Assembly (NCBI GenBank): GCA_016783945.1
Contig: JADHVP010000005.1
Coordinates: 1 to 59,319, forward strand
DNA from: Ignavibacteria bacterium
GTDB lineage: Bacteria > Bacteroidota > Ignavibacteria > Tepidaquicellales > Tepidaquicellaceae
Length of the DNA stretch: 59,319 nucleotides
Direction: 5' to 3'
Shown here: piece by piece, positions 34,549-43,328 of the stretch
How positions within the stretch are numbered: the first letter of the stretch is position 1
Layout: each line of letters starts with the position of its first letter
Notes under the pieces: model-generated
What the model saw: only the letters and a program-made list of their open reading frames with translations
Databases searched by the model: none
What the model was told of the DNA's origin: nothing
Program-made: the position numbers and the translations under genes

Positions 34549-35190
34549 ATGAGAAAGTATTTCAAAAATATTTATTTAGGATTTTCCACGATATGGATTG
34601 GCATGATGATTACATTAAAGCATTTATTGTTTTATAAAAATATAACCATTCAATATCCGGAGCAGCGGTTGCAGTTACCTGAACGAGAAAGAAACAGATT
34701 GTATGTTAATATTGATGATTGTATCGGGTGTGATCAATGTGTCAGAGCCTGTCCTGTTAACTGTATTAAAATTGAAACGATCAAAGCAGTACCTGGTGAT
34801 AAAGTAGGTAAGACAGGCGAAACATCAGCCGGAAAGAAAAAAGCTCTTTTTGTCCCTAAATTCACTATCGATTTTGCGAAATGCTGCTATTGTGAATTGT
34901 GCGTTTTTCCCTGTCCGACGGTATGCATTTATATGACTGATGTTTTTGAATTTTCGGAATTCCAAAGAAATGATTTAGTTTATGACTTTACGGATTTGAC
35001 TAAAGAACAAGCTGAAGAAAAAAGGAAAAAAGCCGAAGAGTGGGCGTTAGAAATGCAAAAGAAAAAGGAAGCTGCTGCGAAAAAGCCGCCTGAAAAAAAA
35101 GTACCTTTAAAACCAGAAACGAATGATAAAAATAAATCAGATGAAAGTCCGGACTCAAAATCTGATGATAAACCTTCAAAGGATTCTTAA
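34549..35190 (+). CDS. nuoI: NADH-quinone oxidoreductase subunit I with a charged C-terminal tail
   Basis: The 213-residue ferredoxin-like subunit binds clusters N6a and N6b: Cys58, 61, 64 and 68 (CIGCDQCVRAC) and Cys112, 115, 118 and 122. Between the two motifs is a ~35-residue Lys/Gly-rich insert, and after residue ~155 comes a Lys/Glu/Asp-rich tail (KKKEAAAKKPPEKKVPLKPE and on) not needed for cluster binding. It hands electrons from the peripheral arm to NuoB. nuoJ follows two bases later. Confidence 0.96.
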   Translation: MRKYFKNIYLGFSTIWIGMMITLKHLLFYKNITIQYPEQRLQLPERERNRLYVNIDDCIGCDQCVRACPVNCIKIETIKAVPGDKVGKTGETSAGKKKALFVPKFTIDFAKCCYCELCVFPCPTVCIYMTDVFEFSEFQRNDLVYDFTDLTKEQAEEKRKKAEEWALEMQKKKEAAAKKPPEKKVPLKPETNDKNKSDESPDSKSDDKPSKDS

Positions 35191-35192
35191 TT

Positions 35193-35687
35193 ATGTCATT
35201 ATATGATGGAATATTTTATGCGTTTGCAATAATTACTGTAGTATCGGCTTTTATAGTCGTACTTTCGAAGAACATCATTTATTCTGCTGTTTCATTGTTC
35301 ATAACTCTTTTCGGAGTTGCAGGATTTTTTGTATTACTTCATGCAGATTTTATTGCAGTTACACAGATAATGATCTACATTGGCGGCATACTTGTATTAT
35401 TGATTTTTGGTGTGATGCTTACGACAAAGATTACAGATGTAAAACTTAAAACAAAGAACATAAATGCTTTGACATCTGCAATTTTTGTTATTGGAATTAC
35501 AGCCGTACTGATTTTTATAATGTTGACAACAAATTGGAAAGTTGCAGAAGTTGTTAAATACGATGAAACTATTGATAAAATTGGTGTATTGCTTTTAACG
35601 GATTATTTGCTCCCGTTTGAAATAGCGTCAATCATTTTGCTCATTGCATTGATAGGGGCTGCTATGTATGCCCGGAAAAGCAAATGA
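35193..35687 (+). CDS. nuoJ: NADH-quinone oxidoreductase subunit J
   Basis: The 164-residue protein has five predicted membrane helices; conserved pieces are AVSLFITLFGVAGFFVLLHA and TQIMIYIGGILVLLIFGVML, containing the pi-bulge helix of the family. It lies in the membrane arm beside NuoA, NuoK and NuoH. Spacing to nuoI is two bases. Confidence 0.95.
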   Translation: MSLYDGIFYAFAIITVVSAFIVVLSKNIIYSAVSLFITLFGVAGFFVLLHADFIAVTQIMIYIGGILVLLIFGVMLTTKITDVKLKTKNINALTSAIFVIGITAVLIFIMLTTNWKVAEVVKYDETIDKIGVLLLTDYLLPFEIASIILLIALIGAAMYARKSK

Positions 35688-35728
35688 AGTTTGAGAAATT
35701 AAATTTAAAAATTAAAGATAGTAAATAA

Positions 35729-36037
35729 ATGGAAGTTGGACTTAATCATTTTTTAATAGTCAGTGCTTTACTTTTTGGAATAGGTTTATTCGCACTTGTT
35801 TCAAGAAGAAATGCTATACTTGTTCTGATGGGCATTGAACTCATGTTGAATGCAGCGAACATAAACATAATAGCTTTCTCAAGATATGGAGGTCTCGGTG
35901 TCGACGGTCAGGTTATATCTATCTTTGTAATAATCCTCGCCGTTGCCGAAGCAGCAATTGCTCTTGCAATCGTTTTAAATATATACAACAACTTCTCTAC
36001 AATTAACATTGATGAAGTCCGAACTTTAAAAGAATAA
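35729..36037 (+). CDS. nuoK: NADH-quinone oxidoreductase subunit K
   Basis: The 102-residue, three-helix MrpC-like subunit has GIELMLNAANINIIAFSRYG and AVAEAAIALAIVLNIY, carrying the two membrane glutamates required for proton translocation. The length is standard. Confidence 0.96.
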   Translation: MEVGLNHFLIVSALLFGIGLFALVSRRNAILVLMGIELMLNAANINIIAFSRYGGLGVDGQVISIFVIILAVAEAAIALAIVLNIYNNFSTINIDEVRTLKE

Positions 36038-36085
36038 CAGAATACATTTTATCATAATGTTTAAGAATTAAATAATTATATACAG

Positions 36086-38125
36086 ATGGACAACCCGTTA
36101 TTATATTTATCAATATCGGTTCTATTTATACCAATAATATCTTTTCTTATCTTAATTTTCTTCGGTAAGAGACTTCCGAGGAGAGGTGATTGGTTGGCAA
36201 CCGGATTACTTTTTTTGAATTTAATAATTTCTATAATAATACTTATCGGACTAACTAATTCAGGTGTATACTCCATATCATTTGAATGGTTTAATCTTGG
36301 TGCTAGTCCCTTGTTTGGTGAATTGAGATTCAGTGCGGGATTTATTGTAGACGAGCTCTCAGCTATAATGCTGGTTGTGGTTAATATTATTAGCTCTTTT
36401 GTTCATCTGTTCTCGATAAAATATATGGAGGGTGATAAGAAGTATCACAGGTATTTTGCATTTCTCGGACTATTCACATTCTCAATGTTAGGTATAGTTC
36501 TCACTAACAATCTTCTTATCATGTATGTATTTTGGGAGCTTGTTGGAGTGAGTTCGTATTTGCTTATTGGTTTCTGGTATGAAAAGAAAGCTCCGTACGA
36601 AGCTGCAAAGAAAGCTTTTATTGTCAACAGGGTAGGTGATGTGGGTTTCTTTCTTGGTATTCTGATAATCTTTACAACTCTGCATACTTTTAACTTTAGT
36701 GAAATATTCGCAGGGGTCGAAGCTGGAAGATTGTCAGGAGGTTTGTTAACGGCTGCAGGGGTGTTACTCTTTTGCGGAGCAGTCGGTAAATCAGCTCAGT
36801 TTCCGCTTCATGTTTGGTTACCCGATGCTATGGAAGGTCCTACTCCGGTTTCAGCATTGATCCACGCTGCCACGATGGTTGCTGCCGGTGTTTACATGGT
36901 TGCACGAAAGTTTGTTATGTTCTCACCCGACGCTTTAACAGTTATAACTTATATCGGAGCGATTACAGCTTTTATTGCTGCTTCGATTGCAATTACTCAG
37001 AATGATATTAAAAAAGTCCTTGCTTATTCAACTATAAGCCAGCTTGGATACATGATTATGGCTCTTGGTATTGGTGCTTATACTTACGCAATGTTCCATC
37101 TTGTAACGCATGCATTCTTCAAAGCATGTCTGTTCCTTGCTGCGGGTTCTATTATAATTGGAATGCATCACAAACAAGATGTCGGAGATATGGGAGGGCT
37201 CAGGAAGAAGATGCCAATTACTTATTATACGTTTTTGATTTCCACACTTTCGATTTGTGGCGTCCCGTTTACATCGGGATTCTTGAGTAAAGATTCTATT
37301 TTATCTGCCTCACTTGCTTTTGCAAATATAAACGGTGGTTTCCATTACATAATCCCTGTAGTTGCTTTTGGGGTTGCCGCATTGACCGCTTTTTACATGT
37401 TCAGGCTTTTAATAAAAACTTTCTATGGAGAACCTCGAAATAAAGAAGCTTATGATCATTGTAAAGAATCACCGTTCGTGATGACAGCTCCTTTGGTTGG
37501 TTTAGCGATATTATCATTTTTCGCTTTCTATACTCCTAATCCATTCAATGCAGAATCAGGTTGGTTAGTTAAAATGCTTGAAGCCCCTGAAATGATTCTT
37601 GCAGGGACGAGCGGTGCCGTTTATAAAATACTTCCTAAAGTGGAATTTCTGGAAGCAGTGCACCATGCTCATTATACTGCTATGTTCTTATCATTACTTT
37701 GTGCTGGCATAGGTATTTTGGCAGCATATCTATTTTATCACTGGAAGAAAGTTAATGTCAAAAAGCTTACTGAAACATTCAATCCAATTTATAAATTCTC
37801 ATTGAATAAATGGTACTTCGATGAGTTGTATGACAAAACTATAATCAGCGGGACATTTTTATTAACAAGAGTATCCAACTGGTTTGATAAATATATCGTT
37901 GATGGTCTTGTTAATGGTTCGGGATCGTTTACACAATTTTCATCAAAAGTAAGCGGTAAGTTTGATAACTTTTTTGTTGATGGTCTTGTTAATTTGACAG
38001 GAGGTATTGTTGCATTCTTTGGTCTTATATTTAGAAAAATTCAAACAGGTAGAATTCAAACATACATTGCGTTTCTCATTTTTGGAATTCTGATATTGTT
38101 TTTTATATTCAGAGATATGTTGTAA
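36086..38125 (+). CDS. nuoL: NADH-quinone oxidoreductase subunit L
   Basis: The 679-residue antiporter-like subunit with about 16 membrane helices ends the distal membrane arm. Hallmarks: YVFWELVGVSSYLLIGFWYE, KSAQFPLHVWLPDAMEGPTP followed by VSALIHAATMVAAGVYM, LAYSTISQLGYMIMALG and HAFFKACLFLAAGSI. The long C-terminal part should form the lateral helix. Normally nuoM follows at once. Here nuoM is 17.7 kb away and two RNA-like repeats begin 125 bases after the stop. Confidence 0.96.
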   Translation: MDNPLLYLSISVLFIPIISFLILIFFGKRLPRRGDWLATGLLFLNLIISIIILIGLTNSGVYSISFEWFNLGASPLFGELRFSAGFIVDELSAIMLVVVNIISSFVHLFSIKYMEGDKKYHRYFAFLGLFTFSMLGIVLTNNLLIMYVFWELVGVSSYLLIGFWYEKKAPYEAAKKAFIVNRVGDVGFFLGILIIFTTLHTFNFSEIFAGVEAGRLSGGLLTAAGVLLFCGAVGKSAQFPLHVWLPDAMEGPTPVSALIHAATMVAAGVYMVARKFVMFSPDALTVITYIGAITAFIAASIAITQNDIKKVLAYSTISQLGYMIMALGIGAYTYAMFHLVTHAFFKACLFLAAGSIIIGMHHKQDVGDMGGLRKKMPITYYTFLISTLSICGVPFTSGFLSKDSILSASLAFANINGGFHYIIPVVAFGVAALTAFYMFRLLIKTFYGEPRNKEAYDHCKESPFVMTAPLVGLAILSFFAFYTPNPFNAESGWLVKMLEAPEMILAGTSGAVYKILPKVEFLEAVHHAHYTAMFLSLLCAGIGILAAYLFYHWKKVNVKKLTETFNPIYKFSLNKWYFDELYDKTIISGTFLLTRVSNWFDKYIVDGLVNGSGSFTQFSSKVSGKFDNFFVDGLVNLTGGIVAFFGLIFRKIQTGRIQTYIAFLIFGILILFFIFRDML

Positions 38126-38250
38126 TTTTTTGGAATTTTATTTTATCCAACATTGTTAGCTATTACATGTCTTAACATTAATGTCACCATTATAATTTTA
38201 GGCTTGATTTATTTCTTTAAAATTAATATATCGTATACAGAATTAGATTA

Positions 38251-38394
38251 AATTACATAGTTCATTAAAATATATAATAGATTATAAAAGGGCGGCGACA
38301 TCCTGTAGCAGATAGGTACCCTTTGGATAGAACCCTGTCCTAAAATATTCCAAAGTAAAAATTCTTTCCGATTAGAATAAGTCCCGCCCTTTTT
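38251..38394 (+). ncRNA. Structured ~105-nt RNA gene, tandem copy 1 (unrecognised family)
   Basis: The core 38290-38394 starts GGGCGG and ends CCGCCC plus T's. The closing stem pairs 38290-38295 with 38384-38389, extended by GAC 38297-38299 with GTC 38381-38383. Three hairpins fit inside: CCTGT 38302-38306 with ATAGG 38312-38316; GGATAG 38325-38330 with CTGTCC 38335-38340 around AACC; ATTCT 38361-38365 with AGAAT 38374-38378. An alternative helix CTTTGGA 38321-38327 with TCCAAAG 38349-38355 would compete. The closing stem plus T-run also acts as a terminator. TATAAT at 38273-38278 is a fitting -10. Only one base of ~101 differs from copy 2. I do not recognise the family. Confidence 0.75.
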
Positions 38395-38420
38395 ATAAGA
38401 GTTGTAAATAGTTTCAATAG

Positions 38421-38565
38421 AATTACATAGTTCATTAAAATAAAATAGATTTTAAAAGGGCGGCGACACCCTGTAGCAGATAGGTACCCTTTGGATAGAA
38501 CCCTGTCCTAAAATATTCCAAAGTAAAAATTCTTTCCGATTAGAATAAGTCCCGCCCTTTTTTTT
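38421..38565 (+). ncRNA. Structured ~105-nt RNA gene, tandem copy 2
   Basis: Core 38458-38565, 168 bases after copy 1, with the same closing stem and the three hairpins fully conserved. The single change is T to C just before the first hairpin, in an unpaired position. The upstream leader starting AATTACATAGTTCATTAAAA is repeated too, with TAAAAT at 38441-38446 replacing TATAAT at the same distance from the GGG. The duplication therefore includes a promoter-sized region and each copy should be an independent transcript. It ends in eight T. No gene is coupled downstream: the next start is about 200 bases away and I see nothing in that space. Confidence 0.75.
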
Positions 38566-38768
38566 ATATTACCCCACGTCATTCATACAAAAACCAACAT
38601 ATATTCGGTAACATTTCAAATTGGTACACTGTTTTCAAAACCTTCAAAGATTTTCTGAGAAGTTTTTTTATTTTCGAAAGTGGATGGAATTGCTTATCTA
38701 TAATTATTCAATTTCAAAGGTCTTGCCTTATTACTATATTCTCTTTTTCGGAAATCAAATAAGAGAAA

Positions 38769-39293
38769 TTGCAGGAAAAACTTAACAATTATTTTTTGAT
38801 GCTTGACAGGTGGGTTCAGTATTACGGATTAGTTCCGGTAGAAATTCCTGGGACTGTTCATGTTAACAGAATATTCAAACGAAGCAGGGTGGAAGCTTCT
38901 AAGTTTGGAAAAGTTGATACCTATTGTTTTGTTAATTACATGAAAGAAAATGCAACAGGAGAGTATCTAAAATCTTTCAGTAATCAAGTATTCGATTTTG
39001 CGATGGGTCATAGGACCGGTAATCCTTTAGGATTTGGTGCAATGCTCGTGGTATATCCTTTATTAGTAGTTGACAATATATCGAATGATTTGCATTCCAC
39101 TATTAACACATACTGTCCGAAACATTTTGCTGCTGCAGAGTATCCATCAATATATGATATTACTTCGGGTAATCTTTACTATTATCAGAAGACTCCCGTA
39201 TGGGGAGCTTTATATTATGGTACATATCGCAGGGAAACATTTAAGTTTTATTCACCACAATCCTGGAGTGATGTATCCGGAAATAAAAGTTAA
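38769..39293 (+). CDS. Conserved-looking protein of unknown function
   Basis: The 174-residue product starts at TTG 38769 or at ATG 38799, which would give MLDRWVQYYGLVPVEIPG. Codon use resembles the surrounding genes. There is no signal peptide or strong membrane helix apart from a hydrophobic stretch GFGAMLVVYPLLVVDNI (about 97-113). Tyr-rich segments (NLYYYQKTPVWGALYYGTY) lie near the end. I recognise no family or active site. It is followed 56 bases later by the EEP nuclease gene on the same strand, a possible operon partner. Confidence 0.6.
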   Translation: MQEKLNNYFLMLDRWVQYYGLVPVEIPGTVHVNRIFKRSRVEASKFGKVDTYCFVNYMKENATGEYLKSFSNQVFDFAMGHRTGNPLGFGAMLVVYPLLVVDNISNDLHSTINTYCPKHFAAAEYPSIYDITSGNLYYYQKTPVWGALYYGTYRRETFKFYSPQSWSDVSGNKS

Positions 39294-39349
39294 TTTTTCA
39301 GTATTGAGTAAATCATTCATTTTCTTTTTTTAAATAAATAGTAATTATC

Positions 39350-40318
39350 ATGACAAATCATTATATAACATGGTGGAATGTCGAGAATCTTTTCGATGTA
39401 TATGATTCTGATATTCGCCCGGAATGGCTGGCAAAAGGATTGAAGGCTGAATTAAAAGGCTGGACTAATTCTGTATTGGATAGAAAGATAAACAACCTGT
39501 CATCTGTAATAAAACAGATCAACGATAATAAGGGTCCTGATCTATTAGGCGTATGTGAAGTAGAGAATGAGAATGTTGTAAAAAAACTTGTGTCGAGTTT
39601 GGATATTCCTGGCAGAAAATATAAAGTACTGCATCATGATACGAAAGACCAGAGAGGAATCGACATCGCATTTATATATGATTCCAATAAATATATCTAT
39701 GATGGTTTAATGTTCAGTTATGAAGTCTTGAAAAGAAGTTCAACGAGAGATATATTGCAGGTAACTCTTAAAACAAAAGACGGAAATGAACTTATAGTCA
39801 TCGGTAATCATTGGCCCTCGAGGAGTGGAGGACAATACAGTTCAGAACCCTACAGGATGATGGCGGGTGAAACATTAAGCTATTGGATGAAACGTATACT
39901 TGAAATAAAAGGCTCGAAAGCTTCAGTATTATTAATGGGGGATTTTAATGACGAGCCCTTTAACAGATCACTAACAGAATATGCTCTTTCTACCATTAGC
40001 AGGTATAAAGTTGTGTATGGAAGAAATCCCTATCTATACAATTTGATGTGGGAGATTACGGGCAAAAGAATCGGGAGTTATGTATTTAATTCCGAGCCAT
40101 TGATGATCGATCAATTTCTCATTTCAAAGGGAATTGTTCTAAGCAATGGTATATTCAGTATTGAAGATAATTCTGTAATGACAGAGTTGTTTGATGGTTT
40201 GGTGAAAGGGAGGTATAATACTCCTATTCGGTTCGGAAGACCGTCAGTAAAGAAGAGTTATAACAAAATGGGTTTTAGCGACCATCTGCCGATTTCGGTG
40301 AAGATGGTTGAGGGGTAA
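39350..40318 (+). CDS. Endonuclease/exonuclease/phosphatase (EEP) family protein
   Basis: The 322-residue protein has the EEP superfamily motifs in order: TWWNVENLFDVYD (Asn/metal), DLLGVCEVENENVV (Glu metal ligand), RGIDIAFIYDSNKY, VIGNHWPSRSGG (His), LLMGDFNDEP (catalytic Asp and Asn) and FSDHLPISVKM (terminal Asp-His). It hydrolyses phosphodiester or phosphomonoester bonds; nucleic acid or phospholipid are both possible substrates. No signal peptide is seen, so it is probably cytoplasmic. Confidence 0.88.
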   Translation: MTNHYITWWNVENLFDVYDSDIRPEWLAKGLKAELKGWTNSVLDRKINNLSSVIKQINDNKGPDLLGVCEVENENVVKKLVSSLDIPGRKYKVLHHDTKDQRGIDIAFIYDSNKYIYDGLMFSYEVLKRSSTRDILQVTLKTKDGNELIVIGNHWPSRSGGQYSSEPYRMMAGETLSYWMKRILEIKGSKASVLLMGDFNDEPFNRSLTEYALSTISRYKVVYGRNPYLYNLMWEITGKRIGSYVFNSEPLMIDQFLISKGIVLSNGIFSIEDNSVMTELFDGLVKGRYNTPIRFGRPSVKKSYNKMGFSDHLPISVKMVEG

Positions 40319-40531
40319 GAAAGTAGTTTTTTATTTTATTTCTTTCCATTTGATAGTTGGTAGTGTTCTTTGAGGATAAATCCGACACAACAGAAATTTA
40401 TGACAGACACGAATTGCACGAATTTTAATAAAGTATACAATACATATTAACACATTTCATTTCTGTATAAATTAGATGTGAACTTAGAGCACCTCTTTCT
40501 TGTTGCACAGAATAATATTTTATAGTGAACA

Positions 40532-40840
40532 TTATGAATGTATTGTAACTCTTTTCACTTCTCTTTTAAGTCTTCCCTCAAGCTTATCTTTTGCAATCTC
40601 TAAATTTATATTTAACCTGTAAGTTCAACCAAAATCTTTCTGACACTCTAAAATAATGTGAAAGCCTTAGAGCAGTATCAGCGGTGATTGCTCTTTTTCC
40701 TAAAACGATCTCGTTTATTCTTCTTGGTGGGACATTAATATCTTTTGCGAGCCTATATTGACTAATACCCATAGGAGTTAAAAATTCACCAACAGAATTT
40801 CTCCCGGATGTAAGGGATTTGTTTTGTGTCTATTTCTCAT
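40532..40840 (-). pseudogene. higA: Decayed HigA-family antitoxin with two frameshifts
   Basis: The middle frame (40770 to about 40610) reads GISQYRLAKDINVPPRRINE, IVLGKRAITADTALRLSHYF, FWLNLQ, unmistakably a HigA HTH antitoxin. The N-terminal piece (from ATG 40840: HKTNPLHPGEILLVNF) lies in another frame and joins it if one T is added to the run near 40788. The C-terminal piece (LEIAKDKLEGRLKREVKR, ending at 40532) lies in yet another frame and joins if one T is removed near 40615. Two separate indels make a sequencing artefact unlikely. No HigB toxin adjoins; a PIN toxin gene ends 10 bases upstream. Confidence 0.82.
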
Positions 40841-40849
40841 AATCTAACC

Positions 40850-41275
40850 TTAACTAAATATCGATTCATGCATCTTTAAAAACTCATCCGCTGTACATAC
40901 TGCAATTTTACTTTTCTTGTAGTCTGTTTTATTTCGTGTGATGATAAATTTTATTCCACTGTTGATAGCAGTATAATATTGTATTGCATCTTCGAAATCT
41001 TTGAAATCTGAATTTAGAGACTGCTCAATAATTTTTTCATCGATTAGTAATACTTTTACTATGGTCTTTAATTTACGAAGACTATGCAGCGACAATGCAT
41101 TTGAAGTTAATTTCGCTAAAATATAATGAACGTTTGAAAACACAATTGGTGATGTAAAAGACTGTACTTTATTTTTATCTGCAAGAGTGAATAGTTTAGC
41201 CGCGTAGATATAATAAGGTTCTCTTTTTGCAAGTAAATCAAGCACTATGTCCGAATCGATAAATATTTTTATCAC
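40850..41275 (-). CDS. PIN-domain ribonuclease toxin
   Basis: The 141-residue PIN protein has IFIDSDIVLDLLAKREPYY at the N-terminus (first acidic ligand), DFKDFEDAIQYYTAINSG in the middle and IITRNKTDYKKSKIAVCTAD near the end, the acidic cluster that binds Mg/Mn in VapC-type RNases. As a toxin it would cut RNA and stop translation. It overlaps the stop of its antitoxin gene by one base at 41275, the usual coupling. Confidence 0.9.
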   Translation of the reverse strand: MIKIFIDSDIVLDLLAKREPYYIYAAKLFTLADKNKVQSFTSPIVFSNVHYILAKLTSNALSLHSLRKLKTIVKVLLIDEKIIEQSLNSDFKDFEDAIQYYTAINSGIKFIITRNKTDYKKSKIAVCTADEFLKMHESIFS

Positions 41276-41523
41276 TAATCGTATTTTTCTATAATATGTT
41301 TACGGTACTCTTTCTTCAGGTCGAATTTTTTATCCAGCTTTATTATCCCGGACAACTCCAATACGTTTTGCGAAATTTCAAAATCTTTGGTATTCATTTT
41401 CGAAGAAATTAAACGAAAATATTTTTCCACTAATGAAGATAAGCTCTCATTAGTATTATTCGCATAAGATTTTGCCTTATCAATTGCTTCTTTGCTGAGT
41501 TTCAATGTTAATTTTACATTCAT
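41275..41523 (-). CDS. Ribbon-helix-helix-type antitoxin (DUF6364-like)
   Basis: The 82-residue protein has an N-terminal VKLTLKLSKEAIDKAKSYAN, a ribbon-helix-helix DNA-binding start as in DUF6364 antitoxins, then SSLVEKYFRLIS. The polar C-terminal half should wrap the PIN toxin. It is upstream of and overlapping the toxin gene; such pairs repress their own promoter. The gap upstream, 41524-41954, is AT-rich with no gene; its right part contains a fragment (41855-41880) related to the repeats at 43149 and 44654. Confidence 0.85.
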   Translation of the reverse strand: MNVKLTLKLSKEAIDKAKSYANNTNESLSSLVEKYFRLISSKMNTKDFEISQNVLELSGIIKLDKKFDLKKEYRKHIIEKYD

Positions 41524-41954
41524 AATTTTTTACTAAGGGTACGTAACAAATTTATATTATTAATACGTATTGTTCAAGTAAAAAAAGTTCATTCTAAAAA
41601 ATCTTTTCATATATCATATAACATTAATAAAATTTTTATATATTTCATAAAAAAGATAATATACTTATAATTATTCAGAAACTGGGACGATTAAAAGATT
41701 TTTCATTTGCTCTTTCTTTATAAAAATAAGAGTAAAATAAAACCAGTGCAAATTTAGTAGTTATACTTTTCAAGTGTAGTTAGTGGGTTTGCAAAGGGAA
41801 CTACGTCTTAGGCGTCACACCAAAAAGATTGGCGGGCTGGTATCTTCGAGTGGGGGAATTATGTATGAGAAAAGGATATTTTTTCTTATTGTAATGTAAA
41901 CTATTTCGCACTATATTCCTAATTAGTTAAACTATTTAGGAGCAAAACACTAAA

Positions 41955-43115
41955 ATGCAGCAATTAGACCGAATCCTTAAAATCGAATTACCAAAGAAAC
42001 AATCTGCTTTTCTATGGGGTCCAAGAAAAACCGGTAAATCAACATACTTAAAAACGAGATTTCCCGAAAGCATTGTTTATGATTTTCTTAAAACCGATTT
42101 GTTCTTAGAATTCTCGAAAAATCCCTCATTGTTAAGAGAACAATTATCAGCGAAGAGTAATGATGTTTTAAAACATCCGATTATTCTGGATGAAGTACAA
42201 AAAATTCCTCAAATCCTGGATGAAGTACACTGGTTGATAGAGAACAAAGGATTACGATTCATTATGTGCGGATCGAGCGCCCGGAAATTAAAAAGAGGAA
42301 AGGCTAACCTACTCGGAGGAAGAGCATGGCGTTATGAAATGTTTCCATTGGTTACAGCTGAATTAGCGAACTGGAATCTGCTAAGAGTATTGAACCACGG
42401 TTTAGTACCTGACCATTACCTGCAAAAGAATTATAGAAAAGCCCTACATGCTTACACACAGGATTATTTAAGAGAAGAAGTATTCGCAGAAGGATTAACA
42501 CGAAACATTCCAGCTTTTTCCCGCTTCTTTGAAGCAATGGGATACTCACACGGAGAACTCACCAATTATTTAAATATATCACGCGACTGTGGAGTAGAAT
42601 CTAAAACTGTAAGAGAGTACTATCAGATACTTGTCGATACACTCTTGGGTACGATGGTTACTCCATTTAAGAAAAGACAAAGCAGACAGGTTATTAGCAG
42701 GGCAACAAAATTCTATTTGTTCGATGTTGGTGTAGCAGGCTCTCTAACAAAACGAAACTTAGAAGAAGAGAAAGGAGAGTTATTCGGGAAAGCATTTGAA
42801 CACTTTATATTCATGGAAATTGCTGCATACAGATCATATAAAGAGCTGGATTATGAAATTAATTATTGGAGGACTAAGTCTGGTTTGGAAGTTGATTTTG
42901 TGCTTGGTAATGGCGAGGTAGCCATAGAAGTAAAGGGAACTGCACGAATAGATAAAAAAGACATTCGCTCGATGAGAGCGTTTGTCGATGAGTTTTCACC
43001 GGCAAAAGCTTTTATCGTATGCAATGAAAAAGAAGAAAGAATGCACGATAAGATACGAATAATACCATACCGAAACTTTCTACATAACTTGTGGGAAGGT
43101 AAGGTAATTAGGTAG
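41955..43115 (+). CDS. AAA ATPase with DUF4143 domain
   Basis: The 386-residue protein has Walker A GPRKTGKST (about 22-30), Walker B ILDEVQKIP, sensor IMCGSSARKLKRG, and a C-terminal DUF4143 part with KFYLFDVGVAGSL, GKAFEHFIFMEI and YWRTKSGLEVDFVL followed by AIEVKGT, which looks like a PD-(D/E)xK nuclease-like end. This is a common family in mobile and accessory regions, and its physiological role is not established. It starts at an ATG with AGGAG upstream. Confidence 0.88.
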   Translation: MQQLDRILKIELPKKQSAFLWGPRKTGKSTYLKTRFPESIVYDFLKTDLFLEFSKNPSLLREQLSAKSNDVLKHPIILDEVQKIPQILDEVHWLIENKGLRFIMCGSSARKLKRGKANLLGGRAWRYEMFPLVTAELANWNLLRVLNHGLVPDHYLQKNYRKALHAYTQDYLREEVFAEGLTRNIPAFSRFFEAMGYSHGELTNYLNISRDCGVESKTVREYYQILVDTLLGTMVTPFKKRQSRQVISRATKFYLFDVGVAGSLTKRNLEEEKGELFGKAFEHFIFMEIAAYRSYKELDYEINYWRTKSGLEVDFVLGNGEVAIEVKGTARIDKKDIRSMRAFVDEFSPAKAFIVCNEKEERMHDKIRIIPYRNFLHNLWEGKVIR

Positions 43116-43148
43116 TGTAGTATATGTATTAGAGTTGGAGAATTATGT

Positions 43149-43313
43149 GTGGGAAAAGTATCATCAAGTTATACTCATTATAAATTGGAAATGAATATTT
43201 TGTTATTGTTACGTAGAAGAATTTAATTAGAATTATTATTTTAAATGTTTAAAGTAAATATTTTATGAGGAGTCGTTTGCTATAGTTGGTATTTTATGCT
43301 AATAATTGCAAAT
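43149..43313 (+). repeat. ~165-bp direct repeat, copy 1, with terminal hairpin
   Basis: It lies between the ATPase and TPR genes and is about 75% alike to 44654-44816. It starts with a GTGRGAAAAGTATCAT-like segment, contains the shared TTAGAATTATTATTTT, and ends in a hairpin where GTTTGC (43275-43280) pairs with GCAAAT (43308-43313). An inner GTTGG/CTAAT helix is kept by G-U pairs. The TPR gene's ATG follows 16 bases later. Confidence 0.7.
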
Positions 43314-43328
43314 TAAATAAGAGGTAAT

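Noticed and set aside
43275-43313. Integron attC site at the hairpins flanking the TPR gene
   Set aside because: The arms GTTTGC/GCAAAY do not match the R' core consensus GTTRRRY, and no integrase is in the window; kept only as a structured direct repeat.
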